Below are positions 25,847-33,937 of a stretch of DNA of 64,000 bases, one piece after another. Source of the stretch: Marinobacterium jannaschii DSM 6295 (GTDB lineage: Bacteria > Pseudomonadota > Gammaproteobacteria > Pseudomonadales > Balneatricaceae); assembly GCF_000620085.1 (NCBI RefSeq), contig NZ_JHVJ01000006.1, forward strand, positions 1 through 64,000, read 5' to 3'. Both the position numbers and the translations under genes were made by a program. How positions within the stretch are numbered: the first letter of the stretch is position 1; every line of letters starts with the position of its first letter. Below the pieces are notes generated by a model. The model was given only the letters and a program-made list of their open reading frames with translations, searched no databases and was not told where the DNA came from.

Positions 25847-28017
25847 GCCACTTTCTCTTCGTGCTGATTGAATTGCTCGTTTCGACTGTGGACAGCATTC
25901 CGGGTCGCCTGATCAAGCCCCAGCTTTATCATTCCGGCCACATCCATGATTAGCGCGACACCACCATCTCCGAGAATGGTTGCCCCGGAGATACCATCGA
26001 CCCGCTTAAAGTTACTCTCCAGACTCTTGATCACCACCTGCTGTTGTCCAAGCAGATCGTCAACCACCAGTCCGACTCTGGAGTCGCCGCTCTCCACGAT
26101 TACCAGCAGGCCATCGTCAAGGTCGGCACTTTTGATCGGCAAGCCAAACAACTGACGGACATTGATCAGGGGAATATATTCATCCCGGAAATGATAGAGG
26201 GACTTATTCCCGGCAATCGCATTGAGGGATTCTGAGCGCAGCTGCATCGATTCAACAATCGAAACCAGCGGCATGATGTAGGTTTCACTGGCCACCTGCA
26301 CCAGCTGGCCATCCAGAATAGCCAGTGTCAGCGGCAGGCTGACGGTAAAGGTTGAACCGCCACCGGTCTCGGACTTAACCGAGACATGACCGCCGACCGA
26401 TTCAATATTACGTCGCACGACATCCATGCCCACGCCACGGCCGGACAGGTCGCTGACCTGATCTGCAGTAGAGAAGCCCGGCAGGAAGATCAGTTCGTGG
26501 CATTCCTGCTCACTCATCTGCTGATCGGCACTGATCAGCCCTTTCTCAATCGCCTTACCGCGGATTTTTTCACTGTTCAGACCCCGTCCGTCATCGACAA
26601 TCTCGATGACGATATAGCCACCCTGATGATAGGCATTCAGTTGCACAATGCCGGTCTCAGCCTTACCTGCGGCAATACGTTCTTCAGGCGTTTCGAGACC
26701 GTGATCCAGCGAGTTCCGTACCAGATGCACCAGCGGATCGCCGATCTTTTCCATTACGGTCTTATCCAGCTCGGTCTGTTCACCCGAAAGCTGGAGTTCT
26801 ACTTTCTTATTCAGCTTGTCGCTGACATCGTGCACCATTCGTGGGAAGCGGTTAAACACGAAACTGATCGGCAGCATGCGTATGCGCATAACCTCTTCCT
26901 GCAGGTCTCGGGTATTACGCTCCAGCTGGTTGAGTCCTTCGTAAAGCTTCTCAACCCCCGGATGATCTACATCTTCCATTTCAGAGCCGATCTGGCCCAG
27001 CATCGACTGGGTAATCACCAGCTCGCCGACCCGGTTAATCAGGGCATCAACCTTATCGATACCTACGCGGATTGAGCCAACTTCAGCACCCGCCGGTTTA
27101 CGCGGCGCGCTGGCGGCCGGTTTCGCGGGTTTGGCCGGCGTCGGCTGGGCAGCTTCGGCGATGGCATTCGGGCTTGCAGCAACTGCTGCGCTGGCGGCCG
27201 GCTCTGCTGCTGCAGATTCAGCGCCGCTGGCGGCTTCGGCGTTGCTTTCACTGTTAACTGACTCTTCGGTGTCGGCTTCGACCTGATCCATCATAGGTAT
27301 TACTACGAGTTCACAGTCATCCTCGACCCACTCGAATACCTCCCTGACATCCGCTTCAGCACAATCGCTGATCAGGGCCAGGTTCCAGTCCAGCAGGGTC
27401 AGTTCAGGTTCGAAATCTATATAGGCCGGCAGTCTGTCGACATTGACCTCGACACTGAGTGTGCCCAGGTCTTCCAGCCCCTGAAACATCAGCAGCGGGT
27501 CATTACCGGTTTGTAACATATCCTCGGCGGGCAAAAAGCTGATATGCCAGCCGATCTGCTTGCTACCGCCATCCTCTTCAGCGACCTCGGAGTCAGAAGT
27601 CACGGATTTGGCCGGGGAGTTATCGGAAGGCGCTTCGCCGGACAGTTCAGCCTGCAACTGCAGATGTACCTCCGCTACTTGCGGGTCACTGCACTCGACG
27701 CCGTCACGCGCCGCATCCAGCAGAAGCCGCATACAGTCAACAGAGGTCAGCAGCAGATTGGTCAGGCGCTGGCTATTGCCCCGCTGTCCGTTGCGCATCT
27801 CATCCAGCAGCGTTTCCACTACATGGGTGAAATCTGCGACGGCGGTAAAGCCAAAAGTGCCAGCCCCGCCTTTAATTGAATGGGCGGCCCGGAATATTGC
27901 GTTAATAACTTCGGGATCTGCCCCGTCCAGATCCAGCAGACTTGATTCCATCAGCTCCAGTCCTTCGGAGCTTTCCTCTAGAAAGGTGGGGATAAATTGG
28001 GACAGATCTATGCTCAT
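25843..28017 (-). CDS. cheA: Chemotaxis histidine kinase CheA
   Basis: A 724-residue kinase with one N-terminal Hpt domain whose phosphorylated residue is His46 (AAHSIKGGAGTFGF). A central region with a low-complexity Ala/Pro/Lys linker (about 255-315) follows, then the dimerisation domain (VGELVITQSML...), the HATPase domain with LVRNSLDHGLETPEER and DDGRGL, and a C-terminal CheW-like domain. Between Hpt and linker there is a domain (about 155-245) in the position of the response-regulator-binding P2. The operon offers several receivers: the CheY at 28024, CheB and the REC-PP2C-HATPase protein. Confidence 0.96.
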   Translation of the reverse strand: MSIDLSQFIPTFLEESSEGLELMESSLLDLDGADPEVINAIFRAAHSIKGGAGTFGFTAVADFTHVVETLLDEMRNGQRGNSQRLTNLLLTSVDCMRLLLDAARDGVECSDPQVAEVHLQLQAELSGEAPSDNSPAKSVTSDSEVAEEDGGSKQIGWHISFLPAEDMLQTGNDPLLMFQGLEDLGTLSVEVNVDRLPAYIDFEPELTLLDWNLALISDCAEADVREVFEWVEDDCELVVIPMMDQVEADTEESVNSESNAEAASGAESAAAEPAASAAVAASPNAIAEAAQPTPAKPAKPAASAPRKPAGAEVGSIRVGIDKVDALINRVGELVITQSMLGQIGSEMEDVDHPGVEKLYEGLNQLERNTRDLQEEVMRIRMLPISFVFNRFPRMVHDVSDKLNKKVELQLSGEQTELDKTVMEKIGDPLVHLVRNSLDHGLETPEERIAAGKAETGIVQLNAYHQGGYIVIEIVDDGRGLNSEKIRGKAIEKGLISADQQMSEQECHELIFLPGFSTADQVSDLSGRGVGMDVVRRNIESVGGHVSVKSETGGGSTFTVSLPLTLAILDGQLVQVASETYIMPLVSIVESMQLRSESLNAIAGNKSLYHFRDEYIPLINVRQLFGLPIKSADLDDGLLVIVESGDSRVGLVVDDLLGQQQVVIKSLESNFKRVDGISGATILGDGGVALIMDVAGMIKLGLDQATRNAVHSRNEQFNQHEEKVA

Positions 28018-28023
28018 AACGGG

Positions 28024-28386
28024 TTACCGAATCACGCGTTTAATAGTGGAGATCAGCTTTTCCGGGTTGAAAGGTTTAACCAGCCAGCCGGTTGCTCCGG
28101 CGGCTTTACCCTTCTGTTTCATATCGTTCGAACTTTCCGTTGTCAGCATCAAAACGGGGGTAAATTTGAAAGCCGGCAGCTTTCTGAGTTCGCTACAGAA
28201 GGTAATTCCATCCATAACCGGCATATTCACATCGGTTAACACCAGATCAAATTTACCTTGCTGCGCTTTACCTAGCGCTTCTTTGCCATCGCCAGCTTCG
28301 GCAACGTCAAATCCTTCCTGTTTCAGGGTAAACGTCACCATGTTCCGCAAAGAGGCGGAATCATCTACTACCAGAATTGAAGGCAT
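28024..28386 (-). CDS. cheY: CheY-like response regulator
   Basis: A 120-residue stand-alone receiver. Asp8 and Asp9 form the acidic pair, Asp52 (LTDVNMP) is the phosphorylation site, and the threonine of LTTESS and the lysine of VKPF complete the site. It is placed 6 bases before cheA, so it is the likely main output of the cluster. The sequence is of the type found with F7 and similar clusters rather than a flagellar-motor CheY; whether it acts on the flagellum cannot be told. Confidence 0.92.
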   Translation of the reverse strand: MPSILVVDDSASLRNMVTFTLKQEGFDVAEAGDGKEALGKAQQGKFDLVLTDVNMPVMDGITFCSELRKLPAFKFTPVLMLTTESSNDMKQKGKAAGATGWLVKPFNPEKLISTIKRVIR

Positions 28387-28411
28387 ATCGGGTCTCCACA
28401 GAAGTCCTGTT

Positions 28412-28699
28412 TCAAGTGTTGTCCGGTATTTGCAGAAGTTCAGTCAGGCCGATAATCCGGGCCGACCGGGAGAGAACATCAGAGACTGCGTGCCAGTGCA
28501 CGCCATCGGGGAAGGACTGTCCATCTTTAAAAAGAACAGCTAACAGTTGCAATCCTGCAGTATCAACTCTCATGACCGAAGCTCCATCCAGCGTTAATGA
28601 GCTTTGGTTTTCTGCGAGTTTGCCCAAACGATCATACCAATCTGCGACATCGGCAATAGACAGTTCCATCGGCAATGGCAGCATTGAGTCTTCAGACAT
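28412..28699 (-). CDS. STAS-domain protein at the head of the che operon
   Basis: A 95-residue STAS domain. The position of the switch serine is held by Thr47 in SVMRVDTAGLQLLAVLF, as in MlaB-like STAS proteins. Ribosome binding site AAGGAGC lies just before ATG 28699. It is the first gene of the long operon, 25 bases before cheY. Similar STAS genes head other che clusters in this group of bacteria, but its partner is unknown. A link to the partner-switch pair at the other end of the operon is possible. Confidence 0.83.
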   Translation of the reverse strand: MSEDSMLPLPMELSIADVADWYDRLGKLAENQSSLTLDGASVMRVDTAGLQLLAVLFKDGQSFPDGVHWHAVSDVLSRSARIIGLTELLQIPDNT

Positions 28700-28759
28700 G
28701 TGCAGCTCCTTCTTCCTTAATGACCGGCGGTTGCAAACTCTAGGATGGAAGTATTAGCA

Positions 28760-29051
28760 AATTTTCCGGATCTGGCAAAAAACTAGAGAAATATTTCTAC
28801 CCGACCCAGCCCGCCCCCATCCCAGAGCCATTCTGAGCACCATTTCTTACTATTTGAATACCAACCATCAAAATCCGTTGTTGATGCATCAAATATGACA
28901 GAATCAGTGGTACTCATACTAAGGAAAGCTATTCTAATTCCAAAAGCATCTAAACGACAGCCATTATTTTCCCCTTATATTTCAACACCTTACCAAAGTA
29001 GAACATTATTGCGCATTCTTTTTTCATTACCGCAGAAAAGCCTTTTAAAAC
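28760..29051. other. AT-rich intergenic region upstream of the che operon
   Basis: About 290 bases, clearly richer in A+T than the flanking genes, between the divergent che operon and the small gene at 29157. It must hold the che promoter, but I could not pick out a convincing -10/-35 pair or a sigma-28 or sigma-54 site. No coding frame is credible. Confidence 0.4.
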
Positions 29052-29071
29052 AATAGGTTACTTAACCTATT
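29052..29071. promoter_or_regulatory. Perfect inverted repeat, possible operator
   Basis: AATAGGTTA and TAACCTATT form a perfect 9-bp inverted repeat with a 2-base centre, the form of a dimeric repressor site. It is 85 bases before the GTG at 29157. Confidence 0.5.
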
Positions 29072-29111
29072 AGAGAGCCGCTTCTTTGCAACTGATCGCT
29101 ACTTAATTTAG

Positions 29112-29138
29112 AATAATCAAAGTGGTTATTTGATTATT
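29112..29138. promoter_or_regulatory. Second perfect inverted repeat near the start of the 29157 gene
   Basis: AATAATCAAA and TTTGATTATT are perfect 10-base arms with a 7-base centre, ending 18 bases before GTG 29157. It could be an operator or, in RNA, a weak leader hairpin. Its presence argues that translation starts after it. Confidence 0.5.
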
Positions 29139-29156
29139 CATTTGAGAATTTCAACA

Positions 29157-29414
29157 GTGCAAGAAAAAGAAATTAAGTTGTTATTCAAGGCGGGGGTATT
29201 CGAGTCCTGTCAGGCGATACCAATCTCTATGGCAAGAGGCTGGACTCTGAAGTTTGTCACAAAGCAACAGGATATGATAACGCTGGACCTTCAGCGTTCT
29301 AAACAGGAACGCGAGTTTAAGAGCCTGGATGGTGCGGCAGCGGTGGCACGCAGAATTGGCTTTGAGTGGCTGAATGTTCAGATTGGCGATCTGAAATGGC
29401 GGGAGAAAGTATGA
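29157..29414 (+). CDS. Small protein of unknown function (85 aa)
   Basis: A protein of about 85 residues (VQEKEIKLLFKAGVFESCQA...) with an alternating strand/helix pattern ending in FEWLNVQIGDLKWREKV. The style recalls small partition-associated ParC-like proteins of plasmids and integrative elements (a WTLKF strand, then FKSLDGAAAVARRIGF), but this is a weak impression. GTG 29157 has GAGAA about 8 bases upstream; TTG starts at 29145 and 29130 are possible, the latter inside a palindrome. The AT-rich leader with two palindromes differs from the neighbours and may mean transfer. Confidence 0.6.
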   Translation: MQEKEIKLLFKAGVFESCQAIPISMARGWTLKFVTKQQDMITLDLQRSKQEREFKSLDGAAAVARRIGFEWLNVQIGDLKWREKV

Positions 29415-29506
29415 GATCGGAACAGTGATTTGCGTCAGACACCGGCCGCAACTCGCACCTCTATCAGGATTTTCAGGGATGAAGGCAGGGGCAGACAGGC
29501 ATGGAT

Positions 29507-29532
29507 GCTGGAGATGAAAAGACATCTCCAGC
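29507..29532. terminator. Stem-loop between convergent genes
   Basis: GCTGGAGATG and CATCTCCAGC form a perfect 10-bp stem with a 6-base loop between the convergent genes ending at 29414 and 29554. There is no T run on either side, so its role as a terminator is uncertain. Confidence 0.5.
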
Positions 29533-29553
29533 TGGATTCACAATGAAGCGTTC

Positions 29554-30024
29554 TTACGGCAGTTCAACACGACCGTTCTGAATCTCTTCCGCTGTAGCCT
29601 CACGCACCTCTGCAATCTCAATATCGTAAACCAGCGATTCTCCGGCCAGCGGGTGATTGGCATCGATGGTGATTTTATCCGCTTCGATGGCAATAATCGT
29701 CGCCACACGGATATTTTCATCTTCATCCGCCATCTGGAACATCATACCGACTTCCAGCGCCTCACCATTATCGAACTGGGAACGTCCCAGATTCTGAACC
29801 AGATCCTCATCCCGTTCCCCGTATCCCTGCTCTGCCGACAACTCAATTTTCAGGCGATCACCGACAGTGTGGTCCGTCAGCGCAGCTTCCAGCGCCGGGA
29901 TAATATTCTTGTGCCCGTGCAGGTAAGGCAGAGGCGCAGCGCCCTCAGTGCTATCCAGCGTTTCACCGGCAGCGTTCTGCAACAGATAGTTAAAGCTGAC
30001 TACCTTGTTGTCACTAATTTTCAT
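29554..30024 (-). CDS. slyD: FKBP-type peptidyl-prolyl isomerase SlyD
   Basis: A 156-residue prolyl isomerase and chaperone. The FKBP part (1-70 and 125-150) contains VSFNYLLQNAAGETLDST, and the insert-in-flap domain (about 70-125) contains NIRVATIIAIEADKITIDANHPLAG. The histidine/cysteine-rich nickel-binding tail of E. coli SlyD is missing: the protein ends EIQNGRVELP. It is the last gene of a tight group with the carboxylesterase and pdxH. Confidence 0.92.
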   Translation of the reverse strand: MKISDNKVVSFNYLLQNAAGETLDSTEGAAPLPYLHGHKNIIPALEAALTDHTVGDRLKIELSAEQGYGERDEDLVQNLGRSQFDNGEALEVGMMFQMADEDENIRVATIIAIEADKITIDANHPLAGESLVYDIEIAEVREATAEEIQNGRVELP

Positions 30025-30028
30025 CTCT

Positions 30029-30706
30029 TCAGTCCTCGGACATTAATATCTGTTTCAGCCATTGCCCCATTGCCACCATCTCTTCCTGAGAGACTTCATG
30101 CGCCAGTGGATAGCTATTCCAGCCCGGATTCAGGCCCAGCGCTTCCAGCTGAATCACAGCCTGCTCTCCCAGTGAAAAGGGCACCACATCATCCTGGGTG
30201 CCGTGCGCGACCCAGACAGGTAACTGTTTGTTTTGCTCTCTATATTCAGACTTAAGCAGTTCCGGACTGGCGATATAGGTAGACAGGGCAACAACCCCCG
30301 CCAGACGCTGTGGATAACTCAGCGCGGCCTGATAGGCCACCGCCCCTCCCTGAGAAAAGCCCGCCAGTACGATGCGCCCGGGATCGATACCGCGTTCGAT
30401 CTCCCGCTCAATCAGGCGCTGGACCTGGGATACCGACAGCTGCAGTGAAGGCAGGTCGATCTTGCGTTCGATATTCATCTCCAGAATATCGTACCAGGCA
30501 GGCATGACCCAGCCACCATTGACCGTCACCGGGCGTTCCGGCGCATGCGGGAAGACAAAGCGTACCGCCAGCGATGGAGGTAACCCGAGATAGGGAATCA
30601 CCGGCTCAAAGTCATGACCATTCGCACCCAGGCCATGCAGCCAGATAACCGCAGCATCGGCGCTGGACGCAGGTTCAACTTCAACCGCTGGCAACAGGTC
30701 GATCAT
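30029..30706 (-). CDS. Carboxylesterase/phospholipase-family hydrolase
   Basis: A 225-residue cytoplasmic alpha/beta hydrolase of the carboxylesterase II (acyl-protein thioesterase-like) family. The start of the fold is VIWLHGLGANGHDFEPV, the nucleophile elbow GFSQGG holds the catalytic serine, the aspartate is in HGTQDDVVP and the histidine in YPLAHEVSQEE. The start overlaps the stop of pdxH by four bases, and slyD follows after 4 bases. The natural ester is unknown. Confidence 0.9.
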   Translation of the reverse strand: MIDLLPAVEVEPASSADAAVIWLHGLGANGHDFEPVIPYLGLPPSLAVRFVFPHAPERPVTVNGGWVMPAWYDILEMNIERKIDLPSLQLSVSQVQRLIEREIERGIDPGRIVLAGFSQGGAVAYQAALSYPQRLAGVVALSTYIASPELLKSEYREQNKQLPVWVAHGTQDDVVPFSLGEQAVIQLEALGLNPGWNSYPLAHEVSQEEMVAMGQWLKQILMSED

Positions 30707-31344
30707 GGCTGCAACCTGTCGATCTGCCAGCTTCCATCCACCAGGGTATAGCGGAAACGGTCATGCAGGCGGCTTTCCCGCCCCTGCCAGAATTCGAAAG
30801 CCGTTGGCTTCAGGCAGTATCCGCCCCAGCGCTCCGGATGCGGTACCTGGCCATCGCTATGTTGCTGCTGCAGTTTATCCACAGCGGCCTCCAGCGCCTG
30901 ACGGGACTCGATCACCTCGCTCTGATGAGACGCGGCAGCACTCAGGCGGCTCCCCAGGGGCCGCTCGTTGAAGTACTTTTCGCCCTGTGAAACCGGCAGA
31001 CGTTCTACCCGCCCCTGAATCCGTACCTGACGTTCCAGCCCGTACCAGTAAAACAGCAGAGCGGCCTGCGGATTCTGTTCCAGCTCGGCACCTTTTGCGC
31101 TGCTGAAATCCGTGTACCAGGCAAAACCCTCTTCACCAAAATGCTTCAGCAGCACAATACGCGCCGATGGCATGCCACTGCTATCGGCCGTTGCCAGTGT
31201 CATCGAGGTGGCGTCATCCGGGGCAGCGTCGGTCGCCACCTCCATCCATTTACGGAACTGCTCTACGGGATTGGTATCAAGCTGATCCCGGCTCAGCGGG
31301 CTGGCCAGGTATTCCCGGCGCAGCTGGGTGTAATCGTTACTCAT
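30703..31344 (-). CDS. pdxH: Pyridoxamine 5'-phosphate oxidase PdxH
   Basis: A 213-residue FMN enzyme that oxidises PNP or PMP to pyridoxal phosphate. Typical parts are the N-terminal RREY, ARIVLLKHFGEEGFAWYTDFSSAKGAELEQNPQAALLFYW for FMN binding, the ERQVRIQGRVERL segment and the C-terminal PHPERWGGYCLKPTAFEFWQGR with RYTLVDGSWQIDRLQP. The length agrees with the family. It is the first gene of the group with the esterase and slyD. Confidence 0.96.
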   Translation of the reverse strand: MSNDYTQLRREYLASPLSRDQLDTNPVEQFRKWMEVATDAAPDDATSMTLATADSSGMPSARIVLLKHFGEEGFAWYTDFSSAKGAELEQNPQAALLFYWYGLERQVRIQGRVERLPVSQGEKYFNERPLGSRLSAAASHQSEVIESRQALEAAVDKLQQQHSDGQVPHPERWGGYCLKPTAFEFWQGRESRLHDRFRYTLVDGSWQIDRLQP

Positions 31345-31516
31345 ACGCTTATCTCATACAGGTTTAGGCTGATTGTACAGCGCCGGCAGCGCAGACAGAA
31401 ACCACCCGGCAACGGTGACAGGGATATTTAATCCTCCGCCGCTGCAGTGTGGCCAGACTGGCTGATGTATACTGCCGGAATATCGCAAACGGCGTAAATA
31501 CAAGGAGATCGATCCG

Positions 31517-32200
31517 GTGCGGACCCTGATGCTATGCCTCTGCCTGCTGCTTGGCGGCTGTGCCACTTCCGGTGAGTCCGGTTTCAGCATTAAAAGCCTG
31601 GCAAAAAGCGATATCGATTCAGTCACTGACAGCCACCGGCGTCAGCTCAAAGCGCATCTGCAACAGCTCACGATTAAGTTGTATAAGAGAAATCCGCGCG
31701 AGTTGATTAAGGTCGAGCGGATGAGTATCCGCAAGCGCCTCGATATGCTCTATGTACTGGACCGCAAGCCCGGTCAGTTTGCCGAGCTGAGCTTCCGGGA
31801 TGGCAACGATGCGATCCGTCTGGCGTTCTCTGAGGAATATAAAGGTGACCGGGTATTTGCCCTGATGGCAGGCTTGTCCACCATGCTGAACTCCGCCTAT
31901 CAGCACAAACCGGAATTCTTTATGCTGGATGACCTGGACCAGCAAAAGCTCTATAACAGTGCCCGCAATCTGGAAACCGTGGCCTGGCAGCTCAGGCAGC
32001 GCCGCGACAGTCGCGGACAGCTGTTCCTGCTAAGCAATGGGGTCAGTGACAGCGGGGTCGCGAACTACAGCTTTGAGTTACTGTTCGGCAAGATGATCTC
32101 GCTGCAGGATATGATGGCGATTGTGATTTCGGAAAAGACCAATCGCACCATCACCCATATAGTACACCGGGCCGCATCGATGACCCTGCTACCGATCTGA
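31517..32200 (+). CDS. Uncharacterised lipoprotein
   Basis: A 227-residue predicted lipoprotein whose lipobox LLGGC places the lipid on Cys15. The rest is mixed helical, with basic patches (HLQQLTIKLYKRNPRELIKVERMSIRKRL) and a hydrophobic stretch VFALMAGLSTML. I do not recognise the family. The start is a GTG at 31517 with AAGGAG nine bases before it. It converges with the DUF2959 lipoprotein at 32215. Confidence 0.78.
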   Translation: MRTLMLCLCLLLGGCATSGESGFSIKSLAKSDIDSVTDSHRRQLKAHLQQLTIKLYKRNPRELIKVERMSIRKRLDMLYVLDRKPGQFAELSFRDGNDAIRLAFSEEYKGDRVFALMAGLSTMLNSAYQHKPEFFMLDDLDQQKLYNSARNLETVAWQLRQRRDSRGQLFLLSNGVSDSGVANYSFELLFGKMISLQDMMAIVISEKTNRTITHIVHRAASMTLLPI

Positions 32201-32214
32201 CCGGGTCATACCGC

Positions 32215-32862
32215 TCAGCCCGCCTCCATCTCGCGGATAAAGGCATCAGACTCGCTGATCGCATTCTGCATATCACGCACCAGCAGACTGATGTCCTGAC
32301 GGATACCCTGAAATTCTCCCTTCAGCTCGCCCACCGCCCGCGCATTCAGATTGTGCTTCAGGTAGAGCACATTATCCTGCAGGGTCGCCAGTACCGGTTG
32401 CATACGCTTTTCCGCCGTCTGCAGCTTGGCCAGTAGCTGGCGATAGCGGCGCCGGGTATCTTGCAGCTTACGGGCGCTCTGGCTGCGCAGTTTGCTGTTA
32501 CTGTAACGGGTCAGCTCCTGCTGCCACTCTTCAAACAGGTCTTCTGCCACTGTCTCAACGTTGTCGATTCGGCTGTTAACTGACTCTGCTGCAGAGACGC
32601 TGTCGTCGTACTCGGCTTTAAGGCTGTTGTACTGCTTGCTCAGCTCTCCGCCATCAAACTGCACCACCGAGCGGAACTGTTCCAGCGCATCCTGAAACTG
32701 TTCCTGGGCCTCGCTCTGGGCATCACGGGCCTCTTCTACCCGGTCGACCAGGATATCCCGTTTGTGGATACCCACCTGCTCCATCGCAGAGTAGTAGGCC
32801 CCGGAACAGCCGGACAGCAGTCCGATAACCAATGGCAGGGCAAGCAGTGATTTGAATTTCAT
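32215..32862 (-). CDS. DUF2959-type lipoprotein
   Basis: A 215-residue predicted lipoprotein (lipobox LLSGC, Cys19) whose mature part is nearly all long helices likely to form coiled coils (DRVEEARDAQSEAQEQFQDA..., SARKLQDTRRRYRQLLAKLQ). The start of the mature part (YYSAMEQVGIHKRDILVDRVE) fits what I recall of DUF2959 proteins. The function is not known. It is followed upstream by a kinase-like gene 39 bases away on the same strand. Confidence 0.83.
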   Translation of the reverse strand: MKFKSLLALPLVIGLLSGCSGAYYSAMEQVGIHKRDILVDRVEEARDAQSEAQEQFQDALEQFRSVVQFDGGELSKQYNSLKAEYDDSVSAAESVNSRIDNVETVAEDLFEEWQQELTRYSNSKLRSQSARKLQDTRRRYRQLLAKLQTAEKRMQPVLATLQDNVLYLKHNLNARAVGELKGEFQGIRQDISLLVRDMQNAISESDAFIREMEAG

Positions 32863-32901
32863 AGATCAGGTTCCGTTACTGATACCGGCTACTGGCACCG
32901 G

Positions 32902-33906
32902 TTACTGACAATAGTCCAGTGGCTTATTGATACGAATATTGTCAATCTTATGGTTGTTGTTGAGGCAGAGGGTGATATCGGCACGGTCCGGCATCTCCTC
33001 CAGCATATGGCGGGTCAGCCGTTCATAGTGCTGGATAAAACGCTGAATCTGCGCCTCATCCATAATCCGCAGGTGATCGGTTGGCTGCTGGGTGTCGTAG
33101 ATATACTTTACCCGCTCTGCCAGCTTTTTCTCCTGCAGCGAGCGCCACTCAAAAACAGCGTCCATACTCGGGACTTTCAGCATAATCAGTACGTCCACCA
33201 TCTCAAACAGAGACTGGTAGATCCCTGACAGCTGATCGTTTACATGTCTGCGCCAGCAGCCATCGGGGTCTTCGTCCTGCTCCAGCCTGTTGATCGGCCT
33301 GTCCAGTCGGGCACTCTCCTGAGGCAGCGCGCCGACGCACCAGCCTTCGAACACGATCACATCCGCCGGACCAAACCACTCCTGCCAGACAGATGCCGGA
33401 CAACGATCATCCGTGGATTTATCGAACACCGGGATTTTAGTGACACTGCTGTCGTCACTCTGTTTCAGATCCTGCAGGATCTGCATGCCCAGTTCCACGT
33501 CATGGGTTCCCGGCACACCGCGGGTAGCCAGCAGCGGGTGCACCTTATCGGCCAGCCTCTGGCGTTCATCGTGGGTTTTATACAGGTCATCCAGTGAGAA
33601 ACCGACCACACTGAGGCCAAAGCCTTCGTCGAGGATAACCTCAAGCAGGTTAAACAGGGTGGACTTGCCCGCGCCCTGGGCGCCGTTGATCGCGACCACC
33701 AGCGGCCCCTCCTGCTGGCGCTTACGGCAGGTGAGCCAGGCCCCCAGCGGGACATAGATCGACTCGAACATATCCAGCAAGCCGATATCCACTTTCAGCG
33801 ATTCCAGTGTCGACGCGAAAGCGCGCTCGACGGCTTTGACCGCCTCCTGCCGTTCCTTCGGTGACAGGCACAGCTGCTGGCGGGGCCAGCTTGTCAGTAC
33901 ACTCAT
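32902..33906 (-). CDS. P-loop kinase, D-glycerate 3-kinase-like (YggC/GLYK type)
   Basis: A 334-residue P-loop protein. The Walker A segment is VVAINGAQGAGKSTLFNLL (about 71-89). VVGFSLDDLYKTHDER and the acidic VIVFEGWCVGALPQ are typical of the plant-type D-glycerate 3-kinase and YggC group. The C-terminal EWRSLQEKKL and MDEAQIQRFIQHYERLTRHML also fit. The likely reaction is phosphorylation of glycerate or a related small acid, judged from the family. AGGTAG precedes ATG 33906. Confidence 0.82.
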   Translation of the reverse strand: MSVLTSWPRQQLCLSPKERQEAVKAVERAFASTLESLKVDIGLLDMFESIYVPLGAWLTCRKRQQEGPLVVAINGAQGAGKSTLFNLLEVILDEGFGLSVVGFSLDDLYKTHDERQRLADKVHPLLATRGVPGTHDVELGMQILQDLKQSDDSSVTKIPVFDKSTDDRCPASVWQEWFGPADVIVFEGWCVGALPQESARLDRPINRLEQDEDPDGCWRRHVNDQLSGIYQSLFEMVDVLIMLKVPSMDAVFEWRSLQEKKLAERVKYIYDTQQPTDHLRIMDEAQIQRFIQHYERLTRHMLEEMPDRADITLCLNNNHKIDNIRINKPLDYCQ

Positions 33907-33937
33907 CTACTACCTGTAATTCAGACTGTCGTAATCA

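Noticed and set aside
27063-27251. Proline/arginine-rich frame within cheA
   Set aside because: Shadow of the low-complexity Ala/Pro linker of CheA.
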